Shown here piece by piece: positions 9,915 to 21,280 of a stretch of 64,000 nucleotides of DNA. A program made the translations under genes and the position numbers. How positions within the stretch are numbered: position 1 is the stretch's first letter; every line of letters begins with the position of its first letter. The stretch spans positions 1,426,001 through 1,490,000 of the forward strand of contig JABMLP010000004.1 in the NCBI GenBank assembly GCA_013176395.1, written 5' to 3'. Source of the DNA: Venturia oleaginea (Eukaryota > Ascomycota > Dothideomycetes > Venturiales > Venturiaceae). Below the pieces are notes generated by a model. It saw only the letters and a program-made list of their open reading frames with translations. It did no database searches and was not told where the DNA came from.

Positions 9915-12571
9915 TCATCTTCCCCTATCCCAATCCCAATCATTCCCATCCCACAGGTTCTTCCCCACACTATCGTCCCAACTCCCACTACTAGACTTGA
10001 CCGGTTTCCTCCTCAACACACTATTCTGCCTCGACTGCATCGCATTCCCATTAACCGGACTCTCAGTTCTAGCAGTATCAAAACTCCAATCACCCCTCCT
10101 CACCGGACCAAAGCCGTTACTCGGCGCCATGTACTGGCTCGGACTCTCCGTGACATTGTCTGGAGAGGCGGCTATGGTGGAATACTGTGGCGGTACACTG
10201 AGAGGCGGTGCCGGTTTCCTCTTAAGATTCAGATTATCCGTCCGCACACTCAATTCTTCAGTCTGAACTTGCCAGTTCTGAGAATCTGTGGAATTGACGG
10301 TGGCAGTCGTGGGCATGCGGATTGGGGAGGGTCGGGTAAGTAATGCTGACAAATCTCCTGTTATTGCGGGGGTGGTTGCTGGTTCCTGGCTGTGGTCGTT
10401 GAAGAGTTGACGTGGAGTTGGTCGCGTATTCATATCTGCCGAGCTTGTTGATGCCGCTGAGATGGTTCCCGATTCCTGGTTTTGGCTGGGGATGAATCGG
10501 CGTGGCGGTCGACCGTAGACTTCTGATGATCTTCTTGGTCCTCCATAAACTTCTGATGATCTTCTCGGTGCCCCTGGGATAATTCCTGGTTCTTGGTTGT
10601 TGTTCATGCTGGTTCGGCGGAGAGAAGCTGGTGGCACATAGACCCCTGCTGAGCGGGTTGCTTCTGGGATGGTTCCTGAATCTTGGTTATGGTTGACAAT
10701 AATTTGGCGAGGAGTTGGTGGCGGCATGTACCACCCGACCGAGGTCCTTGTTGCGGGAATGGTTCCTGATTCTTGATCGCGGTGAACGACGGGCTGGCGC
10801 GGAGGAAGTGGTGGCGGTGTTTCTTTCTCCAGTGAACTGTCGTTATCTTTCATGTTGATGAAACCCATCTTTTGCTCCTCTTGGAACCCAGCGGGCGAGA
10901 CTGGGGATTCATTCGAGGGATGTCGGTCGTGTTGGTGGATTTCGTGGATTTCATGTAGTAAGGGATCCTCATGATCGTCCATTCGCGATGGAGGTTGCAA
11001 GTCCAGCGCAAAAGCTCTCTCCTCCACACCGCAAGCCCCGCGCAAACCTTGCGACCACATCTCGCCGGCAGCTGTCAAAATGCGTCGAATTATGGATGAA
11101 ACCTTCGCATCCTCCATTTGATCTGGTCCACAGACTAGGGTGGGAGCGAAGCAGACTGCCAGATTTTCTGCCGTCATCTTGTTCGCATCGGATCGTGCAG
11201 ATACGGCTGCCAATACTGGAATCAAATGCCTTGTGCATATTTCTCGAGACGTCATTGGCAGTATTGACCAATCAGAATGGGTGGAGAATAGTTCTGTCAG
11301 GTTCCGCAACGAAGGTGGCTCCTCAGCATTCCCAAATATCTTCCGTAGATCTCGATAGCAATTCGAAGGGAACAATGGCTCCCGGAGTTCGGCATACCAC
11401 AATTTCATGAGCCCAGCAGCGAGATGTACACCATAAGCCTCATGCTGATCTATTTCTCCAATTATAGATGTGATGTTATGCATGTGCTCATAATTCGGCA
11501 TAGGCAATGCCACGCCCTGCTCCTTCCAAACAACGAATTTCTGTCCCCTGTCATAAGCTTCCCTCAAAATCTCCTTCAGCTTCACTTGAGGCGGTATCCT
11601 GAACAAGCCCTCGGTTGTGATGTTTCCATCTATCAAGATGAAGTTTGTGGTTTCTCGGAGGACTCGTGGTAGTCGAGATTGTCCGTCAAAATTCTTAGGT
11701 AATGGTACTCGCGAGGAGAATGCCCGTCTACCACTAACATGTTTGACGTGTATATCGGGACTGACTTCGCGATCGCGTAGGTAGGCGGAGGGTGGAATGA
11801 GGAGGTCCTGGATGTTTATGTATTTGGCCAAATCGGTCAACGTCGAAGCTATAACGTGTACTGTTAGCTACTCTTGCATGACGTAGAGTTTACCCCTAAG
11901 AAATATGCCTTTCTGTCGTCCTCATGCATGGGAAAGTATGCCATACCATGAACGATCTTCTTCCTAAACTTTGGGCTTGCAACAGTTGAGAAGACCTCAA
12001 ACATCATTCTGATCCAAGTTCTCTGATGCACAATATACAATCTCTGGATTCTCTTTCTCATGGCTCTGCTTAGCACATGATAGGCCTGCAGGAACCAGCC
12101 TATACCGGGATAACTCTTCCTCGCACTTGTGGCCCCATCCTCCGGGCCTCCCGCGAACAGAACCACCTCATACTCGGCTCCAAGCACCAGCTCTTCCTCG
12201 CCCGGCAACCGGGCTAGCACATATGGCAATAGAGTATCATAGTCGACCTCGCTGGTATCTGGTAATGCTGCAGCGTTGAGAATGTATATCGGGTGGTTCG
12301 ATTTAGAGTTGAGTGGGGAGCGATAGAGGATGGATGTTGCGGCCTTTGACATTTGCGGATTATGGTCTGCTGAGCCCGGAGGAGGGGCTACAGTGCTTAT
12401 GGAGGAGCCGCGGGCGCGCTGTTTGAAGTGCCGCATTACTTGCTTCTGGGTGTACTGTGACGCTACAATCAGTGGGTTGCACTCTGGTATGGGTTGCTGG
12501 ACGTACACAATGGAGCGATTGCTGTTAATATGGAGAAGAGAAGATTCCAAAAAGGCAACCCGGGCAGTCAA
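9915..12571 (-). CDS. Sec14-like (BCH) plus RhoGAP domain protein, ECM25-like
   Basis: Two exons on the minus strand: 12571-11947 and 11848-9915, with an intron at 11849-11946 (GTATGG...TATAG) whose removal restores VHASTLTDLA. Exon 1 holds a Sec14/BCH lipid-binding domain (YILNAAALPD, then QRLYIVHQRTW). Exon 2 holds a RhoGAP domain with the arginine finger in EGLFRIP and the conserved NKMTAENLAVCFAPTL block. The tail (to residue 853) is disordered with five imperfect NQESGTIP-type repeats. This domain order matches yeast ECM25-type GAPs, which turn off Rho GTPases in polarity and wall growth. The open frame begins at TTG 12571; the first in-frame ATG is at 12436, so the true start or an upstream exon is unresolved. 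Confidence 0.8.
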
Positions 12572-13204
12572 ATAAAGATAAAGAGAGAAGAAGATTTCAA
12601 AAGGGCAATTCAGGTAGTCAAACAGAGCGAGAAAGTGTTGTGGTGATTTTCCTAGACCCGTCGTATATCCAGATATCTAGGTAGCCAGCAGAATCTTGTT
12701 TACGGCCTCCTATTATTGCGCGGCCGCATATTTTCCATTATATTATTGGGCATTGGACTAGCCGGTTGAGGGCTTGAACTGCACCTTGTTGCCCAAAAGC
12801 ATCTTCCGGCGCACAGCACGTTGGCAAACTTCGTCATCAGGGAGCTGGGCTTGGCCCTGGCCGGCATCAGCCATCCAAGCAACAGGTCCGAAATCCTTTC
12901 ACAAACACCACCTCCACCGTACTATAATAGCATTAGCAAGGTTGCCTTAACACGCCGCTTTGAGACATGCACAATGAGCTGCGAATCCGACCGCATCTGC
13001 TTGTCCTCCCTGTTGCTATATTTGACTACAGTTCACCTCAAATGGGGTCATCCTTGAAGAACAGGTACCAACGAGTCGTCATCAGGCAAACTTTGCACCG
13101 TTACATAAACAAGCAAATATCATCACACAGAAGCAGTATTATACATGGACACCTCGAACACACAAACACCAGCTCCTCTCCTCCGCCATCGGCAATTGCG
13201 TGCA
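12572..13204. other. Intergenic region with a duplicated ~45-bp segment
   Basis: About 12533-12576 and 12584-12628 are imperfect direct copies (AAGATT.CAAAA.GGCAA core) at the 5' end of the RhoGAP frame. No gene is recognised in the remainder, which lies beyond the 3' end of the sugar transporter. Confidence 0.5.
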
Positions 13205-15792
13205 TCACGCATCGTCGTTGCTGTCAGTAGCCACCGTCCGCGCACTCTTCCAAGGCTTGACTCCATCCAAGATCATCTGGTCAATGGCCTCCAAACTCTT
13301 GTCCTTGGTCTCGTGGACCATTGTAAAGACGAACACCGCCCCAGCCAGAAGGGACGCTGCAAAGACAAACCCGAACTTGTAGCCGATCGCCTTGGTGATG
13401 AAAGGCGAGAAGAATGCGATCAAGAAATTCCAGGTCCAGTTCGATGCTGTTGAAAACGCCATACTCGTTGCCCGATACTGGGCCGGATAGATCTCAGCGC
13501 AGACTGCCCAAGGCAGCGGTCCCCACGTCGTAGCAAAACCGACTATGGCGAAACAGGTGAAGGCAACCAAGACTGCTCCACCCGTTTTCACTTCCCCTTT
13601 GGTTTGCCTCAACTGGCCGCCAACGAATTCCGTGCCGATTGCAGCATAGATCTGTTTCCGCCATTAGTGTCTTGAGGAGCTCACTTCGAACAACAGCGAC
13701 TTACAAAGAGGCAGAGCGAAATCCAAAGAGCGCCACAGAGAAGGGCCCTTCGATGGCCAACATTGACCGCAACCCACAGGCCAGCAGATGCGGCAATGAG
13801 ATTCACCGCTCCAAGAATGACTGCCGTCGTGTAGCCATCACCGACACCAGCAGCTATGAAAAGATCAGTGGCATATGAGAAGAAGTAGTTGATTCCAGTC
13901 AATTGCTGCAGCATTTGGAGAGTCATGCCAACAGCAAGACGGCGAAGCATAGTCGGAGCTTTGAAGACATCATACCAGCGCACATCTGCTGCCGCAATCT
14001 CGGCATTGAGCGCTGTTTGGATTCCGTGAATCTCCGCCGTCACCAACGAGTGGCCCGGTTGGACAGTGTACGTTTTTGCAATGGTACGTTCTGCACGCTT
14101 GATGTTGCCTTGACGACAGTCCCACCTCGGACTCTCATCTAGGAAGAGAACTCCAATTGCCATTATCGTTGGCCAAACAAGACTGATTCCCATGGTGATT
14201 CTCCAGGAGGCTGCTGTCGTCATTTTGTGGGTGCCCAGGTTCACCAAACTGGCCAGGAGAATTCCAGTGGTGATGAAGAGCTGATAGCAACTGGTACAAG
14301 TCAGTCAGCTTTCTAGTTTCGCAGTCTGCAACTTTCGTTTAACATACCTGATCATTACTCCTCGAATTTGCTTTGGCGCAATTTCGCCCATATACAATGG
14401 AGTCAGAATGCTTAACCCGCCAATACCTAAGCCCTCAATCGTCCTTCCGACTACGAGTTGGTACCATGCTTTCTGTGTGGCAATTTCTATAATCTGCCCG
14501 ATGATGAACACACCGGCCCATAGAGCGATACACCACTTCCTTCCAAATCGGTCCGTGATTGGAGCAGCAATCAAGGCGCCGATGAGAGCGCCAATCATCA
14601 AGAGTCCTACAATCGTTCCTTTTCTAACTTCACCCAGCTGGTGGACACCATCAATTCTCACTTCATCTCCGAAACGCTTGGTATAGTCTGACATGTTGAT
14701 GAAGCCACCAATCTGACCGATACCTCCATATCCAAAAATGAGTCCACCCATGGAAACGATAATGCCCATGAAAAATGTCCTAAAGGTCTTGTACTTGATT
14801 TCCTCCTCAGTTGATACGGGCGTCCAAGTCGGCTTTTCTTGCTCCGAGACCGTTACCGTGGTGGACTCGCGAGTTGGCCCGGATTCGACCTTCTTCTCAC
14901 TACCAACACGGTGTGGTGCAGGAGACGATGTAGAGACAGCCGTAGCAGCGGTAGAAGTATCGGAAATCTTCTTCCGCTGGTTCTCTCGCATCTGCCTCTC
15001 CATCTCTTCCTCATTTTTTCTATTCGTTTCTTCCATGGCTGCAGCAGCGGCACCGGCAAGCGCCTCGCCTCTATCAGGCGCCTCCCTCTGCCCCGATGTC
15101 CCATCAGAAATGATATTTGCGTAGCTTAATGCTATCGAATTATACCGGCCAGGCACGTTTCCAGATGCCTCGTCACGGTGGGCAGGGTGGAGAGACGGAT
15201 CCACAGGAAGACCCAAAAAATCAGCCGGCGCCGCTGGATCCTCACCATGTCCAAAGATGGACCTTTCACCCTTTCCTTGTGAAGACTCCAAGGACACAAT
15301 CTCACCAGGCTGCAAGGATCGTCTCTTTTCTCGAACATTGAGAGGAGGGGGTGTGAAAGCTCTCCTCTCTTCTGCGTCTATGGTATATACGCTCGCATCG
15401 TCTGCTCCATGTTGTGGAACAGGAGACGAAGTATCACGACACGAGTAGAACGACTCCTGTCGGCGCGTTGATAATGGCGTGGCAGAAGTGGTCGGTCGCG
15501 TTACTCCTGGCTCAATAGTAGAAGAGGTGGGAAGTGTCGTTACTGTCGCGTATCGTGGGTAGGAAGTGTCCTGCTCTTGCCCTTCAGTACCATATAGACC
15601 GGTATGGCTCGAGTTTCTTTTCGTCCCGCTTGGTCCTGCATGCTCATTATGTCTGACACAGTGTGGATATTCGTACGTTCGGAAATCGGTGATGCTCGAT
15701 GGCGCAGTGTGTGGCGGTATGCGCTTTGTCAGATCCTCGTCTGAAGGGACGAGCGTGAGGCGGCTAGACTTTGGTGGAATTTCTTTGGCCAT
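13205..15792 (-). CDS. MFS sugar (hexose-type) transporter with ~340-aa N-terminal extension
   Basis: Three minus-strand exons: 15792-14348, 14290-13705 and 13651-13205. The introns are 57 bp (14291-14347) and 53 bp (13652-13704), with GTATGT/GTAAGT donors. The protein has 825 aa. The C-terminal ~480 aa is a sugar/proton-type MFS porter: DRFGRK, an EGLGIGGLS helix, ESPRW, QQLTGINYFFSY, a WGPLPWAVCAEIYPAQYRA loop and ETKDKSLE. The N-terminal ~330 residues are Ser/Thr/Pro-rich and disordered, with a charged Glu/Arg helix (about residues 255-275). Ordinary family members are ~500-550 aa. The start at ATG 15792 is preferred over the upstream TTG. A sensor or regulated transporter is possible but not shown. 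Confidence 0.85.
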
Positions 15793-15840
15793 GATGGCAG
15801 ATGACCTAGTGCGTGTTCTGGGCAACTTGGTGATTATATG

Positions 15841-15924
15841 GGGAGAAAAGGATACTGAAGAGGGAGAAAAGGATACTTTGGAGGGTGAAAAGGATACTGT
15901 GGAGGGAGAAAAGGATACTTACTG
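15841..15924. repeat. Four 21-bp tandem repeats in the transporter promoter
   Basis: Four units with core GAAAAGGATACT start at 15841, 15862, 15883 and 15904. They lie 49-132 bp upstream of the sugar transporter ATG, in its 5' UTR or promoter. Confidence 0.85.
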
Positions 15925-17161
15925 TAGAGGGAGTTTCCCCGTTAAAACTAATGTGGGAATTGAACGCGCGCATAACCGGTGAACAGAATTTGTTGAACCA
16001 TGGGCGTGGGAACGTTCTCATTGAGCTTATATTGACGGGAGATTCATCCCTTCATCGGCGATACTTGAGAGAATCGATGTAGAAAAAAGTTCTTCTAGAT
16101 GGATTCACATTGCATGAAGCCTTATCTTCCAGACCTGAATTTTTTTTCAAAACAGAAGGAACGCATGGCTCAGCTCTAAAAAATGGATGAAGTTGATACA
16201 AAGTATGGCTAATAATAGTTCGAACGTTTACGCTATAATTTTGGGGGTTTCTTGAGCCAAATTTTTCTATTTTGGAAGGGTTCAAGATTTGAGAGGTGGA
16301 ATAGAGCCATATTGAATAAGGGTAACGCTAAATCTACCGTGGTTTTTAATTAATCTACCTGTTACAGATCACCTCAAGGCTGAAGAGCAGGAAAGACAGG
16401 AACCCTAAAGAATGGTTGGATGACAAGAAGTTGTTGTTAGGACTGAGGATGGAGGGCAATCCTTCGATCGTACAAGATGAGCCTAGCGCGACGGGGTCAG
16501 TCCTAAAGGAGAATAGTACGTGAATGAGTCACGTGATCTGCTCACAGTTCCCACAGGTCTGGGCAAGGCTTACAGGGGTGGGAAGTGTGGGGAAAAGCCA
16601 AGAGGTTTAGGAATACACCTTGGCACCCAGAACCAGAACGGTATATAGAGAGGACGTTGGACGGACTTTCCTTTCTCTCTTCGTGGTTATCTCATGTTAT
16701 GTTTCTCACATAAGTTAGGAGCTTCTTCAACCTACTACAGTAACGACCTTTTACTTAGATACAATCAAGCACAAGTCATATGCACACGAAGCAAGCCCAC
16801 CCCCAACCTTCATACTAATCGACAAGCGTTCAGGATTGATCTGAGGATTAAATCGGTTAGACGACAATTGAATTGGGAGATACATCGGACGGCTAGGATC
16901 TAGTGAGCCTCCAAAGAACCTGAGCAAGGGAAGGTACTTAAGGTAAGTAGTTCCAGACTGATATTGCCCTTACCCCAAACCCGCGGACCAGAATAAGAGG
17001 ACACAGGTGTCAAGAAGGTCTCGACACCAACTGTGTTGAGAAACGAGTTCCCCGTAACACTAGTATACGCAGTAATATACCTTTTCTCCGCTTTTTTATC
17101 TATTTCCTCCGCTTTTCAGCGGCCTCCTTCTATTCCTTAGAAAAGTTATTATAATTACGTA
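15925..17161. other. Intergenic region without recognised gene
   Basis: Contains the promoter side of the sugar transporter and the left flank of the Fot1 element. A CT-rich stretch with a TATA-like TATATAG near 16641 and pyrimidine-rich sequence after it could be a promoter, but no downstream coding sequence is convincing. Confidence 0.4.
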
Positions 17162-17163
17162 TA

Positions 17164-18996
17164 ACGTATTCCACCACCGAGCCGGCCAAACCACCGAGCC
17201 GGCCACTTTTCCTTGGCACAGCCCTTATCCTCTTTAACACGTAATGTCTCAACAATGCAACGCGATAGCCGTTCAAGAAGAAGGTAGAATTGATCTCGCT
17301 CTTCAGGCTTATACCTCTGGCCAATTTCAAAGCCTACGGCGCGCTGCTACAGCATTTAACGTTAAACACCAAAGGCTCTCTGATCGGCTCCGCGGAATCA
17401 CCTCTCGATCTCAAACTAGCCCAAACTCTCATAAGCTCACTACGATAGAAGAGCAAACGATTATCCGATATATCCTCGATCTCGATTCGCGAGGATTCGC
17501 ACCCCGGCTGTGTGAGGTGGCAGATATGGCGGATAAACTGCTGGGTATACGCGGTGGAGAGCCAGTAGGCAAAAACTGGGCTGAGAGATTCGTAACGCGC
17601 TCAGATGAGCTCAAAATAGCCTTCAATCGAGCAAAGGATGGGCAGAGGATACTACAGGAGGATCCAGAAGTAATTGGCGCGTGGTTCAAGCTAGCTGCAG
17701 ATACTAAAGCCAAGTACGGCATCCACGACGAGGATAAGCACAACTTTGACGAGATTGGCTTCCAGATGGGCGTTATTGGGTCAATGAAGATCGTTACAGC
17801 CTCTGAAAGACGTACAAGGCCTGAACTCATCCAGCCGGGCGATCGCGAATGGGTTACGGTAATTCAGAGCATCTGCGCCGCTGGGTGTGCGACCCCGCCA
17901 TTTATTATCTATAAAGGACGCGTTCACATCTCTGCGTGGTATGAGGAGGAAGATATACCACGGAATTGGAAGCTCTCAGTCTCTGAGAACGGCTGGACAA
18001 ACAACGCGCTTGGTCTTGGGTGGTTGAAGCATTTTGACGCGTATGCAAAGGCGCGGCAGGTGGGGGGGTATAGGCTACCCATTTTTGACGGCCATGAGAG
18101 CCATCTCAACCAGGATTTCAAGGAATACTGCCTCGAAAACAAGATCCTAACCCTCTGTATGCCACCGCACTCGTCGCATATACTCCAGCCTCTTGACGTG
18201 GTCTGCTTCTCGCCATTGAAGCGCAAGTACTCCCAACGCGCCCGGGACTTGGCACGCCGACGCGTCTACCATATCAATAAGGAAGGCTTTCTCCCTGTCT
18301 TTAAAGACGCGTTTTCGACGTGTTCACGGAAGAGAATTGTCGAAAGGCCTTTGAGGTAGTAGGGCTAGTCCCTATTAACGCGCAGGTAGTGTTGGATCGC
18401 CTTGAAGTACGGCTAGGTACCCCGCCAGAACCCCGTCTCCTAGAAACGCCGTGGCAGCCAAAGACTCCAAGCAATACTCATGAATTCGGATCCCAATCCA
18501 AGCTTGTAAGCGAGTCTTTTACTCGGTCACCAATTATTGCGCAGGCTGGCTTTTTTCACAGCTTGTTAAAGACGCTGAATTGATGCTGCACCAGAACGTC
18601 TCACTTGTTGCACGAAACCACGAGCTTGAAGAGCAATTGGCAGTAATGACGAAGCGAAAATCGCGTAAAAGAAAGCGGATCCAGCAGGGTGGTATTATGG
18701 AGTATGGGACTGCAGCAGCGCGGGTAGCTGCTGAGGCGTCTGTTGCGCCTCAGGGATCAAAGAATACTCGTAGTAGTGGTGATCAAGAAACAGCCCGACC
18801 AACTCAAAGGCGCTGTGGGAACTGCGGCGCGACTGGGCACAATGCGCGAACGTGTAAAAAGGATATTGAGATATTTTCTGAATCAGATAGCAGCACGACA
18901 GACTTAGAACCTATTGTTGATAGCGATAAAATTGAAGAGTCGTAACATGAGTTGGTCGTGCCAAGGAAAAGTGGCCGGCTCGGTGGTGGAATACGT
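17164..18996 (+). mobile_element. Fot1/pogo-type DNA transposon
   Basis: A 1833-bp element with terminal inverted repeats: 17164-17219 on the left and 18958-18996 (39 bp) on the right. They begin ACGTATTCCACCACCGAGCC. TA dinucleotides at 17162-17163 and 18997-18998 are the target duplication. The left repeat holds a 17-bp internal tandem duplication (17188-17204) missing on the right. The internal ORF encodes a pogo-class transposase with two single-base frame breaks. Confidence 0.9.
17244..18945 (+). pseudogene. Fot1/pogo transposase with two frame breaks
   Basis: The product would be a cut-and-paste transposase of the Tc1/mariner-pogo group. Starting at ATG 17244 it shows an N-terminal helix-turn-helix region (TAFNVKHQRLSDRLRG), a CENP-B/Tc5-type DNA-binding stretch (residues ~60-130), and the DDE catalytic core (NFDEIGFQMG, then PIFDGHESH, then PPHSSHILQPLD). 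The frame is lost at about 18312 (T4 run) and again at about 18552 (T6 run); protein similarity continues in the next frame each time. The tail to TAA 18945 has a Lys/Arg-rich segment and a CCHC knuckle (CGNCGATGHNARTC). Both breaks lie in T runs, so base-calling error is possible. Confidence 0.88.
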
Positions 18997-18998
18997 TA

Positions 18999-19360
18999 CT
19001 CGTAGTCTAATAGATAATATTCTATTCTATAAGCTATAAGCCGTAGGCCGTAAGTAGTAAGCCGTATAAGGAAGGTACGGCTTAAGATACTTAGATAGTT
19101 GTCGAGTAATAGTCTATTAAGGGCTAGTTAACGAGAGACTACGTCGTAACTTCCTATCAACGAGTCGTTACACGATATAACTGTTAATTATAGCTGCTAT
19201 AACGAGATAATACACTGTTAACGTGCAATTCAGAAACCACAAAGCCCCACTAAGGAACGCGGAATCCCTCCACTAAAGCCCCACAAACAACGGCATAACA
19301 ATCAACATCAACGACTCTATCCATCACCAAACCCACCATCCCATCCTCACGGCCCCCAAA
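18999..19360. other. AT-rich flank of Fot1 element
   Basis: AT-rich sequence with short repeated motifs (AAGCCGTA, TAAGC) near 19020-19085. It resembles decayed repeat DNA. No gene is seen before the ATG at 19361. Confidence 0.4.
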
Positions 19361-20413
19361 ATGTCAGAAATGGCCTCCCAACTCCCCCGATCAAAAACCC
19401 TCATCCCAACCCTCCACGCCACCCTCAAATCCTTCAATTCCTCTCCCAAAACCTTCAAAATAATCCACTCCATACCACCGTTAACCCCACACAAACCCAC
19501 CGTCAGCACCAGCACCAGCACCAGCACCAGCACCAGCACCAGCACCACCCCCGTCCCGCGAATCCTCTACATCCTAGACTCGTCGTTCAATCCTCCCTCC
19601 CGTGCGCATCTGACTCTGGCAACGGCGGCACTGGGGATGAGTCGGGAACCGGGGCCGAGAAGGTTGGTGTTGTTGTTTAGTACGCGGAATGCGGATAAAG
19701 CGGATTGTGCGGCGAGCTTTGAGAATAGGGTGGAGATGATGGGGGTTTTTGCGGGAGAGGTGGCGGGGGAGTTATTTAGAGGGGGGAGGACTTTGGTATC
19801 GCGTAGTTCGAGGGTGGAGAGAGAAAGGAAAGAGGGAGGGAGGGAGAGAGAAAGGGAAAGGGAAGAGGACGAGGATGAGGAGGGAGAGGGGGAAGAGATT
19901 GGTATAGATATAGCCCTGACAAATGCACCCTACTACATTGATAAATCCCTCGCCATCTCAAACGCAGAACCACCACCGCCATACCCCTCCTCACCAACAC
20001 AGATCCACCTCTTGGGTTACGACACTCTAACCCGTTTCCTGGCACCGAAATATTATCCCGATTCCTCCCCTGCTCTCTCCGCATTATCGCCCTTCTTCAC
20101 CGCAGGACATAAACTCCTCGTTCTCCTCCGACCGGAGAATCCATCTGATACCCCCGCGGTGGAGGAGCAACGGGAATTCATCAGGGGATTGGCAGAGGGG
20201 CAATTAGAAAACGATGGGTTTCGAAAGGAGTGGGCGGGGCAAATTGGGATTTTGGAAGGGGGTGATGTTGAGAAGGCTGCTGGGATCAGTTCGACGCTTA
20301 TTAGGCAGGCCGTGAAAGCGGGGGAATGGGGGGAGGTGGAGAATATGTGTACGCCTGGTGTTGCGGCTTGGATTAGGCAGATGGGGTTGTATCGGGAGGG
20401 TGTCTGTGGTTGA
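19361..20413 (+). CDS. POF1-like nicotinamide-nucleotide adenylyltransferase family protein
   Basis: A 350-aa intron-less ORF from ATG 19361. It has the nucleotidyltransferase signature DSSFNPPSRAHL (about residues 74-85; family form FNPPHxGH) and the second nucleotide-binding motif SSTLIR near residue 312. IHLLGYDTLTRFL matches the middle strand. Yeast POF1 belongs to this group, and relatives make NAD from nicotinamide mononucleotide. The first signature His is replaced by Ser-Arg-Ala-His, as expected for divergent POF1 members. The N-terminus includes a Ser-Thr run encoded by an AGCACC microsatellite (about 19504-19545), and the middle has a Glu/Arg-rich insertion (about residues 145-180). 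No neighbour shares its pathway. Confidence 0.85.
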   Translation: MSEMASQLPRSKTLIPTLHATLKSFNSSPKTFKIIHSIPPLTPHKPTVSTSTSTSTSTSTSTTPVPRILYILDSSFNPPSRAHLTLATAALGMSREPGPRRLVLLFSTRNADKADCAASFENRVEMMGVFAGEVAGELFRGGRTLVSRSSRVERERKEGGREREREREEDEDEEGEGEEIGIDIALTNAPYYIDKSLAISNAEPPPPYPSSPTQIHLLGYDTLTRFLAPKYYPDSSPALSALSPFFTAGHKLLVLLRPENPSDTPAVEEQREFIRGLAEGQLENDGFRKEWAGQIGILEGGDVEKAAGISSTLIRQAVKAGEWGEVENMCTPGVAAWIRQMGLYREGVCG

Positions 20414-21280
20414 GCCAACATGAGGTGGTGTAATGACGAGACGATATGATGAGTAATGGACTCGATATGATATAAAGAAGCTATCGAGTAATGGAGCTAT
20501 GAACAAGATTTATACAATAAAGGAACAGGCTCTCCTCAGATACTTGAAAAGGATTATAGCTTATATTCAATACTACGAATCCATACCTCACCTCACCTAC
20601 ACTAACTATGTCCTACCCTCACCCCATCCAAAATCAAACTCTCAACACCAAAACCATCACCGCACCTCACCTCACCATATCCTACTAGAACCCATAAAAG
20701 TAACGCAAAACATCAACAATCGCAAGATCACGATAGCAACGTTGAAGGCCGTAGTATCGATCCGAGAGAGCCAGCGAGTAAGCGACGAAGGAAGTAAGTG
20801 AGGAAAACAAATAAGCGAGGAGGAAAGTGAGCGAGAGACAGAGAGTATAATAGGAGGGCATTTCCCTCCAAACCAACAACAGAGCTTCAACGACGGGAAC
20901 AGCACCAATGCGGACTTTCATCTCTCATCAATAAACCCCAAAGTCTGCAAGCATGGTTCTTGAATACAGCGACGATGCCTAGCCAGTAAGAAGATGAAAA
21001 GAAAGAGACCCACGAAAGAAAAGTGTTGAAACATTTGCTCTAATGAGGGGGGATAATACTCGAGAAAAGAAAGAAGACAGGTTGTCAATTAGTGTCGATC
21101 GGGAAGGCAGCATAAATGGGAAGACTGGGAAGCTTCAGATCGCATGTTCTTGAATTACGTCCTACATCAGCTATCTATTCATCATACTATACATAATCAA
21201 AGAAGAACCAAAAAGGTCTCTATATATAGGTATGTCCCCGATCCGCCTGCAAACCGTGTGACTGGCCCCATAAAAACAAA
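20414..21280. other. Convergent intergenic region
   Basis: Lies between the 3' ends of the POF1-like gene (+) and the 1237-aa gene (-). It must hold both 3' UTRs. Nothing else is recognised. Confidence 0.5.

Noticed and set aside
14408..15341. Several plus-strand ORFs opposite the sugar transporter
   Set aside because: They are antisense shadows of the transporter exon.
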